DNA of 64,000 nucleotides from Paenibacillus lacisoli (GTDB taxonomy: Bacteria; Bacillota; Bacilli; Paenibacillales; Paenibacillaceae). How positions within the stretch are numbered: the first letter of the stretch is position 1; every line of letters begins with the position of its first letter. The DNA is taken from the NCBI RefSeq assembly GCF_030580655.1, contig NZ_JAUQTB010000002.1, positions 372,001 through 436,000 on the forward strand, in the 5' to 3' direction. Below, one piece after another: positions 8,229-15,759 of the stretch. A model generated the notes under the pieces. The model had not been told where the DNA came from, made no database searches, and was given only the letters and a program-made list of their open reading frames with translations. A program made the position numbers and the translations under genes.

Positions 8229-8996
8229 ATGGACTGTGAGGTGAAGCATGTTGGGAATATAATTTTCACTGAAACCGTTACAGGAAGAGAAACGGAACAT
8301 CGTGGAATTTGCAAATACCTGACCCCGGAACAGGAGTGTCTGCTGATGGATATCATGCAGCACAGGAAGGTTCGAGCTGGAGCTACTATTTTAAGAGAAG
8401 GTGAGAGGGCCGGAGAACTGTACCTTATTCAATCAGGCAACATCCAGCTGCGAAAGACAACGGAAGACGGCAAGGAAATGATTCTGTTTATCCATCAAAA
8501 GGGTGATCTTATTGGTGACTTCAGTGAACTGGACGGAGTGGGCAGTTTGTATACAGCAGAAGTGCTGACGAACGGATCTCTTGGAGTTATTCGCGTCACG
8601 GATCTCCAGAACTTGCTCTCCCGGGAGGGTCAGATGGCTGTGCAGTTAATGAAGTGGATGGGAGATCAGCAACGAATTCAGCAATCGCGTCTTTTGGATC
8701 TGCTCCTGCAGGATAAAACGGGCGCGCTTGCATCGACCCTGATCCGTGCAAGCAACAGTTTTGGCATCCCGCTCGAGCAGGGAATCATGATCAATATGAA
8801 GTTAAATCACACCATACTGGGAGAACTGATCGGAGCAACCAGGGAATGCGTATGCCGAATGCTCGTGAATTTGAGGGAGCAAGGCACCATAGAAGTTGCA
8901 GATGGCAGACTGATTATTTGTGACTTGGAGAAGCTCCGGCATTTGTGCGGATACCCTGGGGCCGAAGAGGATTCTGCAGGCGTTTGCAGGCTCTGA
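8229..8996 (+). CDS. Crp/Fnr family transcriptional regulator
   Basis: 255-aa regulator with a cyclic-nucleotide-type beta-barrel (about residues 30-125, with ILREGERAGELYLIQSG) and a C-terminal Crp-type winged helix (NHTILGELIGATRECVCRMLVNL, about 190-225). Cysteines occur near the N-terminus (3, about 27 and 37), two in the recognition region, and two at the end (HLC and VCRL). Bacillus Fnr binds an iron-sulphur cluster with C-terminal cysteines, but the spacing here differs. The start is uncertain: ATG 8229 lacks a ribosome site, and the good GAGGTGA site leads to an out-of-frame ATG that stops after four codons. The effector and regulon are unknown. Confidence 0.85.
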   Translation: MDCEVKHVGNIIFTETVTGRETEHRGICKYLTPEQECLLMDIMQHRKVRAGATILREGERAGELYLIQSGNIQLRKTTEDGKEMILFIHQKGDLIGDFSELDGVGSLYTAEVLTNGSLGVIRVTDLQNLLSREGQMAVQLMKWMGDQQRIQQSRLLDLLLQDKTGALASTLIRASNSFGIPLEQGIMINMKLNHTILGELIGATRECVCRMLVNLREQGTIEVADGRLIICDLEKLRHLCGYPGAEEDSAGVCRL

Positions 8997-9040
8997 TAAG
9001 TCACTTTCTATCGCCGAGTTAAAGGTTGTCCAGTCGAAGC

Positions 9041-9074
9041 AAAAGCAGCCTGATCCAAGGCTGCTTTTGGGTTT
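9041..9074 (+). terminator. Terminator after the Crp/Fnr gene
   Basis: Ten-base perfect stem AAAAGCAGCC / GGCTGCTTTT with TTTTGGGTTTATT on the plus side; the A-rich 5' arm lets it serve the convergent zinc-ribbon gene as well. Confidence 0.85.
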
Positions 9075-9092
9075 ATTGCTCTAGTAAAGAGA

Positions 9093-9296
9093 TCATCCGA
9101 AAAAGAAATCCAACACATTGGAAGCACCGGATGATTTTTTATTGTAAAACTCCGAATACCCGCAATTTTCACAATACACGACGATAAACTGATTATGCTG
9201 AATGTCGAACATTTTGGATAACCCTGTACCGGTCATAGCTACTTCCTTCGTCGCTGCATGATGACTACCGCATTTGATACAGCCTTTCTCACTCAC
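9093..9296 (-). CDS. Zinc-ribbon protein (DUF2082-like)
   Basis: 67-aa protein with two zinc-ligand pairs, CIKC near the N-terminus and CENC at 42-45, and the family core MTGTGLSKMFDIQHNQFIVV followed by CGYSEFY. This is the DUF2082 zinc-ribbon family, thought to bind nucleic acid, with no assigned function. Translation starts at GTG (9296), preceded by GGAGGCGATTACA. It stands alone between the Crp/Fnr gene and a GNAT gene, sharing a terminator with the former. Confidence 0.85.
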   Translation of the reverse strand: MSEKGCIKCGSHHAATKEVAMTGTGLSKMFDIQHNQFIVVYCENCGYSEFYNKKSSGASNVLDFFFG

Positions 9297-9369
9297 TGTA
9301 ATCGCCTCCTGTCTATATAGACATATATACGAATGACAGGAAAAACGGTTGCACGAACTCTGATCTAAC

Positions 9370-10266
9370 TCACCCGATATCCTTAACCATCAGCACGTGC
9401 AAGTCAATCAGCTCATAACCTAACGATTTATACAGATTCAGTGCAGCCGGGTTGGAACCGACCACTCCGAGTGCAGCTTCTGTTTTATGCTTCTTGTCTC
9501 TCAGAAATTTCAAAGCCTCTACGATTACAAGCTGGGCTATTCCTCTTCGTCTCCATTCTGGAATGGTAAAAATCTGCTCTGTTGCGCTCCGTTCCGGGGA
9601 AATTCCCCAAGTCATACAGCTGCTTACAGGCTCACCCTGATAAAATGCCGTAAAGGTGTCCCATTCCGATCCGTGTTGAAACCAGTTCAGCCTTTCCCTG
9701 CTCCAGGATTCTCCATCAAAGCCCTTCTTCTCCGCCTGCAGATAACGGTTCTGTTCCTCTTCCGTTTCCATAGCCCAGCGTTTGACTTCGATTCCGGCTG
9801 GAATGATCATCTCCGGCAGAGGTTGGGTTAGATCACGTTTCAGAATAAAGTAATTCAGCTCATGGTAAAAGCCTTTTGCTAACAAAAAGTCAATGTAGGC
9901 AAAGTCTTGATGGCTGCAGGTATGCCCGACTTGAATCCGTTTGTCGGGATACAGCTGCTTGATCTCTGCTGCTCTATCCATCATCCGCTCCATAATCTCA
10001 GCTTCCAGCTGATCCTGATCCAAAGAATCCGTGTCAAACAAAAATCGCCGCGGATAAGCTGCGTCCTTTCCTTCCGCTTCCAGGTATTCACATGATTCTG
10101 TTGGTTCCAGATGACCGGCTGCAACCACTTTTCCTTCAAGCTCAGCACAAAAGATATTAGCAGGGACATAATCTCCGTTATATTGATAGGCTAAATTCAG
10201 CATAAAATTGATTTCTGCGATATCATTCGCGTCTGCAGCCTTATAATTCCGAATGTTTACTTCCAT
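9370..10266 (-). CDS. GNAT family N-acetyltransferase
   Basis: 298 aa, roughly twice the size of a single GNAT domain. The N-terminal half (from NIRNYKAADANDIAEIN) looks like a degenerate GNAT fold; the C-terminal half has the acetyl-CoA-binding motif A as EWRRRGIAQLVIVEALKFL and the motif B region SNPAALNLYKSLGYE. The substrate cannot be inferred. Start ATG 10266 has AAGGAG nine bases upstream. It appears to be a single-gene unit. Confidence 0.85.
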   Translation of the reverse strand: MEVNIRNYKAADANDIAEINFMLNLAYQYNGDYVPANIFCAELEGKVVAAGHLEPTESCEYLEAEGKDAAYPRRFLFDTDSLDQDQLEAEIMERMMDRAAEIKQLYPDKRIQVGHTCSHQDFAYIDFLLAKGFYHELNYFILKRDLTQPLPEMIIPAGIEVKRWAMETEEEQNRYLQAEKKGFDGESWSRERLNWFQHGSEWDTFTAFYQGEPVSSCMTWGISPERSATEQIFTIPEWRRRGIAQLVIVEALKFLRDKKHKTEAALGVVGSNPAALNLYKSLGYELIDLHVLMVKDIG

Positions 10267-10480
10267 CAGTCTGCTCCTTCACTAAAAAGTGTATATTGCA
10301 ACTGCGTATGATCTCATCCTAAGTGCTGAGGGTGTAGCCAGCGTCTCATTGATGCTAAAGCTAAAAATATCCTCTATTTACAATAACAAACTATCGAAAT
10401 AATGTATGTGTAATAAACGGCTTAATGCAAATGATCCTGCTTGAAAACCCCACACATCCTGTTTTATTCAACTAAATATT
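10267..10480. other. Gene-free stretch between GNAT and signal peptidase genes
   Basis: AT-rich divergent intergenic DNA. Beyond the leader of the GNAT gene and the signal peptidase promoter to the right I see no gene, repeat or strong dyad. Confidence 0.5.
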
Positions 10481-10486
10481 AGATGT

Positions 10487-10516
10487 TTTTCAATAGATAG
10501 GGATACATGATATAAT
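10487..10516 (+). promoter_or_regulatory. Promoter of the signal peptidase gene
   Basis: TATAAT at 10511-10516 with TTTTCA at 10487-10492 (18 bp spacing), about 95 bp ahead of the ATG. Confidence 0.6.
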
Positions 10517-10612
10517 CGATTTATGCTTTTCAAGCAAGACTGTCCATGCGGACCGCTATATGCACTAGCCATACATATGAACTATAGAAGAACGAGAATA
10601 GGAGGAATTAGC

Positions 10613-11164
10613 ATGAAAGTGTGGGGTTTCATTCGGGGCTGGGTAGCGCCGATTGTTGTGGCATTTGTAATCAGTTTTGTCGTAGGCATTTTCGTTATGC
10701 GGCCCTATCAGGTATCAGGACATTCAATGGACCCGACCCTGGATGACAGTCAGCGAATTTATGCCCAAAAATGGTCGAAAACCTTGGGCAAGCTTCCCGA
10801 CTACGGGGATATCATCATCATCGACAGCCGTGTGGACCGCCCGCGTACCTGGATGGACGATCTCACCGAGAGCCCGATGATCGGCTGGGCAACCGGCAAA
10901 TCCAAAGAAAAGATTTTCTATGTTAAACGATTAATCGGGAAACCGGGAGATACCATTGAGATCAAGGAAGGCAAGGTCTACCGGAACGGCAAGCTCCTGG
11001 ATGAGCCTTATATCAAGGAACCGATGAATCCCGTTCCCGATCAGGCGTGGCATATTCCAGAAGATCATGTGTTTGTCATGGGAGACAACCGGAATAACAG
11101 CAATGACAGCCGGTCCATTGGATTCATACCGGTAGATCATGTCATGGGGATTAAAGAATTCTAA
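10613..11164 (+). CDS. sipS: Signal peptidase I
   Basis: Type I signal peptidase, removing signal peptides on the outer face of the membrane. The 183-aa protein has one N-terminal transmembrane helix (about 8-28), the catalytic serine Ser38 in SGHSMDPTL, the catalytic lysine Lys105 in FYVKRLIGKPGD, and the conserved C-terminal MGDNRNNSNDSRSIG box. The open frame extends 30 codons upstream, but ATG 10613 has a strong AGGAGG and gives the normal Gram-positive SipS N-terminus. Single-gene unit with its own promoter and a shared terminator. Confidence 0.96.
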   Translation: MKVWGFIRGWVAPIVVAFVISFVVGIFVMRPYQVSGHSMDPTLDDSQRIYAQKWSKTLGKLPDYGDIIIIDSRVDRPRTWMDDLTESPMIGWATGKSKEKIFYVKRLIGKPGDTIEIKEGKVYRNGKLLDEPYIKEPMNPVPDQAWHIPEDHVFVMGDNRNNSNDSRSIGFIPVDHVMGIKEF

Positions 11165-11170
11165 AAAATA

Positions 11171-11208
11171 AAAAGGGTGGCCGGATTCCTTCTGGATCTG
11201 GCCACCCT
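11171..11208. terminator. Bidirectional terminator between sipS and CPBP gene
   Basis: Nine-base stem AGGGTGGCC / GGCCACCCT. The minus strand continues into TTTTTATTTTTT, so it is strongest for the CPBP gene, but it lies just after the sipS stop too. Confidence 0.85.
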
Positions 11209-11234
11209 CTCTTCATACAGTCACCATTGTTCAA

Positions 11235-11936
11235 CTAACTCACCGTAGTTAAGAACACGGCAATCGTATTAAATACACCGTGAACGATCATACCAGGCAC
11301 GACCGATCCTGTACGTTCATAGGCCCACGCAAACACAATTCCACTGACAAAATTCACGGGCATGGCGTTTGTAGTGGGGAAATGTGCCAAAGTAAAGATG
11401 AGCGAACTAATGACAATCGCCAATCCAGTACTAACACGAACCCGCAGCCAACGATATATAAATCCTCGGTAAAATATCTCCTCATAAAAGGGTGACACGA
11501 TCCCTGCCGATACAACACCAATAGCTATAGTAAATAGAGTGACATTTTGTTTCAGACTCTCTGTTTTGCTGTTATCTACTGTATTCCCGAGAAAACTGGT
11601 GAGATAGAGAGTCGCCACACTGAGGACGATAAGAATGAGTGTCCACACTGCAATCCTCCACCAGAGCTTCGCATTAAATCCTTTTACTCCTACTTCTGTC
11701 CAGGATACTTTCTTCGGTCGCAGAGCAATAAAATATAACCCTGACAAAAGTACAATTGCGATGGTAAGCCCTGTTAGAGTCCCTGAGTATAGAGAATTCC
11801 CCAACCATCGCTCATATATGGACTGCACTTCATATTTGATTACAAATATAACGAATACAAATTCTAACGCAAGTAAAGCAATAAACTCACGCCATGTCCA
11901 CCTATCCATCTTTCTCCATATCCCCGTACTCGTCAT
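11235..11936 (-). CDS. CPBP family intramembrane metalloprotease
   Basis: 233-aa integral membrane protein of the CPBP (Abi, CAAX-protease and bacteriocin-processing) family with about seven hydrophobic segments. The three metal-site motifs are present: YEEIFYRG (EExxxR), FTLAHFP, and VHGVFNT. Members serve in bacteriocin self-immunity or membrane-protein processing; no bacteriocin gene is visible nearby. ATG 11936 has AGGG seven bases upstream; a TTG two codons earlier is less likely. Its promoter is of the MerR-activated type (see 11970-12000) and the divergent gene encodes a MerR protein, so activation by that regulator is the likely control. Confidence 0.92.
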   Translation of the reverse strand: MTSTGIWRKMDRWTWREFIALLALEFVFVIFVIKYEVQSIYERWLGNSLYSGTLTGLTIAIVLLSGLYFIALRPKKVSWTEVGVKGFNAKLWWRIAVWTLILIVLSVATLYLTSFLGNTVDNSKTESLKQNVTLFTIAIGVVSAGIVSPFYEEIFYRGFIYRWLRVRVSTGLAIVISSLIFTLAHFPTTNAMPVNFVSGIVFAWAYERTGSVVPGMIVHGVFNTIAVFLTTVS

Positions 11937-11969
11937 CCGCAATCCCTCAATCCTCTGTGATATAATTTT

Positions 11970-12000
11970 ATGATATTAGGTGACGTTACGTCACCTTCAA
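11970..12000 (-). promoter_or_regulatory. MerR-type promoter of the CPBP gene
   Basis: On the minus strand TTGAAG (11995-12000) and TATCAT (11970-11975) are separated by 19 bp, the over-long spacing that MerR activators correct by twisting DNA. The spacer contains a perfect dyad, GGTGACGTTACGTCACC (11979-11995). The divergent gene starts 34 bp away. Confidence 0.85.
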
Positions 12001-12028
12001 GCATTATTTTTGGAAGGGAAGAAGAAAC

Positions 12029-12772
12029 ATGAACCGATGGACAACAGGACAAGTATCCAAACAGCGGAGCATTTCCGTTCGAACCCTACGTTATTATGAT
12101 CAGATTGGTCTTCTTACACCTAGTTTCAAGGAGGATAACGGCCGCCGTTTTTATTCAGAGGAGGATTTATTCACTCTCGAAAAAATAACCTTGCTCAAAT
12201 CACTATCCCTGCCGCTCGAGGACATTCAACAAGTAATGGATAAGCTATCTTTTCGTCATATTCTAATCGCACACTATAATCATCTTCAGGAGCAGCTCGC
12301 TTCTCTTCAGGGGAGTATTGCAAATACGACGTCTTTGATCAATATGATTGATCTAGAAGGTACACTATCCTGGGACCGGGTTTCTCATCTGGTCGATCAT
12401 GTTCAACCTATTTCTAAACAGTGGATGGATTACTTCAACGAAGATGAAAGTACATTCCTACAGAATGCACTTCCCAATCTCAACAGCAATGACCGGACCT
12501 CTCAGCAATTCGCTTCATTGCTGCGGAGGATTGAGTGGTGCGTACAGCAATCTATCCAACCTGAATCCGATGAAGGTTATAACATTGCCTGCGAATTAAT
12601 GAAGCTGTCACACGAAACCTTTAATGGAGACGAGGAATTGATGGAGAAATTTTGGCAAGTGAGGAAGCTCCCTGCCTCAGAGTCAGGGCTGTACACTGTA
12701 TCTGCCGAAGTGCTGAGCTTTGTGGAGATTAGCATTGCCCATGCTCTAGAAAAAGGAGAGGATCAGGGATAG
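12029..12772 (+). CDS. MerR family transcriptional regulator
   Basis: 247 aa. The N-terminal winged helix (TGQVSKQRSISVRTLRYYDQ, then DNGRRFYSEEDL) is typical of MerR proteins and is followed by a coiled-coil dimerisation helix (about 75-115). The C-terminal ~130 residues would bind the inducer; they resemble the TipAS-like helical type in size, but no ligand residue can be named. ATG 12029 has GGAAGGGAAG upstream. It is divergent from the CPBP protease, and the shared intergenic dyad fits a role as its activator and possibly its own repressor. Confidence 0.9.
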   Translation: MNRWTTGQVSKQRSISVRTLRYYDQIGLLTPSFKEDNGRRFYSEEDLFTLEKITLLKSLSLPLEDIQQVMDKLSFRHILIAHYNHLQEQLASLQGSIANTTSLINMIDLEGTLSWDRVSHLVDHVQPISKQWMDYFNEDESTFLQNALPNLNSNDRTSQQFASLLRRIEWCVQQSIQPESDEGYNIACELMKLSHETFNGDEELMEKFWQVRKLPASESGLYTVSAEVLSFVEISIAHALEKGEDQG

Positions 12773-12818
12773 GCAGCAAGGAATGATTACGAGATCACAT
12801 TCTGGTGTTTATCTTTAA

Positions 12819-13539
12819 TTAGGAAAAGACTTCTGAAGTCTGCTTTTGATTACATATTCCACTGTTGGGAAGACAGCCCTTATATTTCTGATTCAGTCCC
12901 CGCTCAATCTCTGCTGCTATTCCTTCATACGATAAATCCTCCTGCTTCCTGAAGTTAACCAGAAGGTAAGGCACCTCATTCACGCCCCGTTCATCCAGAA
13001 TCAGATTGTTCCTCTGCAGCACGCTAAAATAAGCACCGCTTTCCATGTCCCGGTCAAACCTGCTGCCGTCCAGCCCCGTTACCTGCCTTTTCACCAAATT
13101 TACAATATGGGATAAGCTCACCCACTCTTCATCTTCGTACTGAGCATCATAGGTTGATTGCAGCATAGTACTTCCAAAAAGCTTCTGTACTCTGGGACGC
13201 AATCGCTTGTCCCGCCAATGCGGCCTCATAGCCATCACCAATTAGATATTCAGTGTTGATAAAATAGAATTGAACCCTGCCTGTATCGATATAATCCGTT
13301 TTAAGGCGGGGCAGCACCGCAGTAGCCCAATATTGACAGTCTGGACAGTCAAAAGCCCCGAACATGACAATCTTCACCTTGGCATCCGGGCTTCCCAGTG
13401 ACGGCTGCCGTTCCAGCTCAAGGCCCTTCAGCTTATAACCGGCCTGACTTTTGTGGCTGAACAGAATAACCAAAACAACCATAACTAATAAAAGGATGAC
13501 AATACCTGATGCAGCTACCATGCGTCCCTTGCTTTTCAC
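12819..13539 (-). pseudogene. DsbA-like thioredoxin, interrupted by a frameshift
   Basis: A thiol-disulfide oxidoreductase gene split over two frames. The first part (from GTG 13539, site AGAAGG) has an N-terminal membrane anchor (IVILLLVMVVLVILF), then FGAFDCPDCQYW with the CxxC active site, and runs to AFWKYYAAI before stopping near 13147. The second frame continues the same family without a gap: DEEWVSLSHIVNLVKRQV, then NEVPYLLVNFRKQ to the end. One surplus base around 13150-13160 explains the break. The active site is intact but the DsbA C-terminal half is lost if the shift is real. A sequencing error is the main alternative. Confidence 0.8.
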
Positions 13540-13623
13540 CGTATACCTTCTTTCTCCGCCTGTAAAAAATAAATCAGAATGGAATAACTGCAAGCCCTAT
13601 CAGACTATGGATAATATAACCAT

Positions 13624-13654
13624 AAAAAAAACCTGCAAACCAAAGGTCTGCAGG
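13624..13654 (-). terminator. Terminator after the small membrane peptide
   Basis: Stem CCTGCA...TGCAGG with a further internal GACC/GGT pairing, followed on the minus strand by eight T. Confidence 0.8.
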
Positions 13655-13716
13655 CCATTCAGGAGAGTAAATCACGGTTATAGACTAGTATGGTCCTAAT
13701 GTTCTACTTTTATACT

Positions 13717-13821
13717 TTAATTGTCCCGCTTTTTTGCCGATCTGATTAAGTAAAAAATGATACTCAAGAAGACAACGAGAACGGCAAGTGTCCATAGAAT
13801 AGATTCCATTTGAAAATGCAA
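13717..13821 (-). CDS. Small single-span membrane peptide
   Basis: 34-aa frame starting at TTG (13821), with AGGTGA five bases upstream: a short N-terminus, one hydrophobic helix (ILWTLAVLVVFLSIIFYLI) and a basic tail (RSAKKRDN). It is flanked by its own terminators on both sides, which argues for a real transcription unit. Size and layout resemble the DUF4083-type short membrane proteins of bacilli, but I do not recognise it firmly. Function unknown. Confidence 0.6.
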   Translation of the reverse strand: MHFQMESILWTLAVLVVFLSIIFYLIRSAKKRDN

Positions 13822-13846
13822 TGCACTCACCTCATGCTTTACATTA

Positions 13847-13874
13847 AAATAAAAAGCCTGCGTCCAGCGCAGGC
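13847..13874 (-). terminator. Terminator of the 130-aa hypothetical gene
   Basis: Stem GCCTGCG / CGCAGGC with a five-base loop and TTTTTATTTT on the minus strand, 27 bp beyond the stop codon. Confidence 0.88.
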
Positions 13875-13901
13875 CCTAACTCTTAACCGGTATATGATCC
13901 T

Positions 13902-14294
13902 CTAAAGGGCAAGCTTCACATAGATGGATTGCTGCAGCACAAGTTCACGCTTCACAAATTTATACACATCTTCAACTGAGGACAGCAGCAGCGGTCCTTC
14001 CTGTCTGATACACTGCTTAACCTGATTCGCGCTGTGCGTAAATTCATTCAAAAGCTTCAAGTCGACCTGCGACAGCTGTTCCAGCACGGACAGCACAAGC
14101 GACGTGTAGTCGTCGTAAATCCGGGACTGCATTGCCTGTTCGGCTTGCTGCAGTTCAGCCCATACATATCTGCTCGTTACCGAACCGCCTGCCGTCTGCT
14201 CAAGAAACAAGATTCCCGAATACTCACAGAAAAAAGATTGTAAAGCCTCGTCTATCCCTTTATACCGGCCTTTGATTTCGTCAAAGTTAGCCAT
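13902..14294 (-). CDS. Hypothetical protein, helical
   Basis: 130 aa, not recognised. The open frame extends to 14372, but ATG 14294 has a strong AAGGGAG eight bases before it. The sequence (NFDEIKGRYKGIDEALQSFF at the start) is soluble, predicted mostly helical, with no signal peptide, no membrane segment and a single cysteine pair. It has its own terminator and stands between two genes for tiny membrane peptides. Confidence 0.65.
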   Translation of the reverse strand: MANFDEIKGRYKGIDEALQSFFCEYSGILFLEQTAGGSVTSRYVWAELQQAEQAMQSRIYDDYTSLVLSVLEQLSQVDLKLLNEFTHSANQVKQCIRQEGPLLLSSVEDVYKFVKRELVLQQSIYVKLAL

Positions 14295-14475
14295 GGGACA
14301 ACTCCCTTCCAACTTATATACATGAGAAGGAGTTTTGTTAGGCAGAAATCTGATCCAACTGTAGAATGACATACATAAGTTATCCCAAGTATAGTCTTAT
14401 TCCGAGCGCTTGTATAGGGTTGAACTATATTCAAAGGATAAGACAGCCTTACCCTCAATTACTAGATACAACAAA

Positions 14476-14501
14476 AAAACCTCTGCAGATCTGCAGAGGT
14501 T
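14476..14501 (-). terminator. Terminator of the YjcZ-like peptide gene
   Basis: Perfect dyad ACCTCTGCAGATCTGCAGAGGT with seven T following on the minus strand. The gene stop is 46 bp upstream. Confidence 0.85.
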
Positions 14502-14546
14502 TGTTCGGCATACCGTCTGAATGGCGATGGATCGCTCTAGTATTCC

Positions 14547-14654
14547 TTACAGAATAAAGGAACGAGTGATGATAACCAGCAGGATGTACAATACCAGGAT
14601 TGCACCAGTGGAACCCCATACACCTACGCCGCCAACTCCGCCAACATAACCCAT
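14547..14654 (-). CDS. YjcZ-like small glycine-rich membrane peptide
   Basis: 35 aa: a glycine/valine-rich start (MGYVGGVGGVGVW) followed by one hydrophobic helix (AILVLYILLVIITRSFIL). This is the pattern of the YjcZ/sporulation-associated short protein family found in many copies in Bacillus and Paenibacillus, often expressed in the forespore. ATG 14654 has a perfect AAGGAGG seven bases ahead and a terminator follows. Function is unknown; assignment rests on layout rather than a long match. Confidence 0.8.
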   Translation of the reverse strand: MGYVGGVGGVGVWGSTGAILVLYILLVIITRSFIL

Positions 14655-14748
14655 TTGAATTCCTCCTTCGAGTTAAGGTACATCACATCTTATGAGGAAA
14701 TACCCAAACGGACCGGGCGAAACGGAAACAAAGACGGCACTCCCCCGC

Positions 14749-15660
14749 CTATTTCTGGAGGTCTGTCCCAGGGGCATAACCATACGGTGTGGATAGCAAT
14801 CCTTTTACACCCGGCTTCACACGGAACAGTGCTCCAGCCAGCGGTGTCTCTTCCAGCCGCTCAGCGCTGAGGCCGCTTCTTGCCGTCGTAATGTACAGCT
14901 CATCCAGCTCAGCTCCGCCAAAACAGCATGAAGTGACTTGATCTGCTGGCAGCTCAATCACACTCATTAACTGGCCTGTCGAAGGATTCCAGCGTCCTAC
15001 ACGTCCACCGCCCCATTCAGCAATCCACAGCATCCCCTCAGCATCCATGGTCATCCCGTCCGGGTACCCCATTTCCTCTGTCAGACGGATAACCGGACGC
15101 CGATGAGCCAGGTTTCCCTTGTCCAGGTTGTAATCAAATTGATCTACACGGCGGGTAGGGGTATCTATGTAATACATGGTAGCCGCATCCAGGCTCCATC
15201 CCAAGCCATTCGAGGTTGATACGCCGTCCAGCATCATACGCAGCCGCCCGTCAGGTTCAAGACAATAGAGCGCACCTTCACCCTGTACCCCGTCCAGACT
15301 CATAGTCCCTGCCCAGAAACGGCCGGCAGGGTCACATTTGCCATCGTTGAAGCGGTTACGTGGTTTCTTCTGCTCCGGATCCACCAGCTTGATCAGCTCC
15401 CCGTTCGCCAGATTAAGCCGGTGGAAGCCTTCCGCGAGAGTAACCAGCACCTCATCTCCCTGATAAGGAACTACCGCACTCACATACTGTCCAATATGAT
15501 ACGTATCATTCCGCCCGGTCTCCGGGTCGAACACATGCAGGTTAAAGCCTTCGATATCGACCCACAGCAGGCGGCCTCTCTCCGCATCCCAGCAGGGGCC
15601 TTCCCCAAGCTCTGCCTTGGCGTCAATCATAATCTCAATCCGGTTCGCTTTATCGGCCAA
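14749..15660 (-). CDS. SMP-30/gluconolactonase family protein
   Basis: 303-aa six-bladed beta-propeller lactonase of the SMP-30/LRE family. It has ELGEGPCWD (metal-binding Glu), NRFNDGKCDPAGRFWAGTMS (Asn/Asp ligands), STSNGLGWS and YPDGMTMDAEG, which line the calcium or zinc site. Members hydrolyse sugar lactones. The start is placed at TTG 15660, nine bases after AGAGAGG; a TTG three codons earlier overlaps that site. It is tandem with the AraC gene upstream (gap about 100 bp) and close to the GH42 gene, suggesting a sugar-catabolic neighbourhood. Confidence 0.92.
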   Translation of the reverse strand: MADKANRIEIMIDAKAELGEGPCWDAERGRLLWVDIEGFNLHVFDPETGRNDTYHIGQYVSAVVPYQGDEVLVTLAEGFHRLNLANGELIKLVDPEQKKPRNRFNDGKCDPAGRFWAGTMSLDGVQGEGALYCLEPDGRLRMMLDGVSTSNGLGWSLDAATMYYIDTPTRRVDQFDYNLDKGNLAHRRPVIRLTEEMGYPDGMTMDAEGMLWIAEWGGGRVGRWNPSTGQLMSVIELPADQVTSCCFGGAELDELYITTARSGLSAERLEETPLAGALFRVKPGVKGLLSTPYGYAPGTDLQK

Positions 15661-15759
15661 TGTTCTCAACCTCTCTATCTTTTAATCATTCTAATCATAT
15701 TGCTTATGATACCGACTTTCAGTACCCCTGTTCAAGTCATAGATGCGCAGTGGGCCCTG

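Noticed and set aside
11235-11936. CPBP protease as part of a bacteriocin cluster
   Set aside because: No precursor peptide, ABC peptide exporter or modification enzyme is visible nearby; only the MerR gene is linked.
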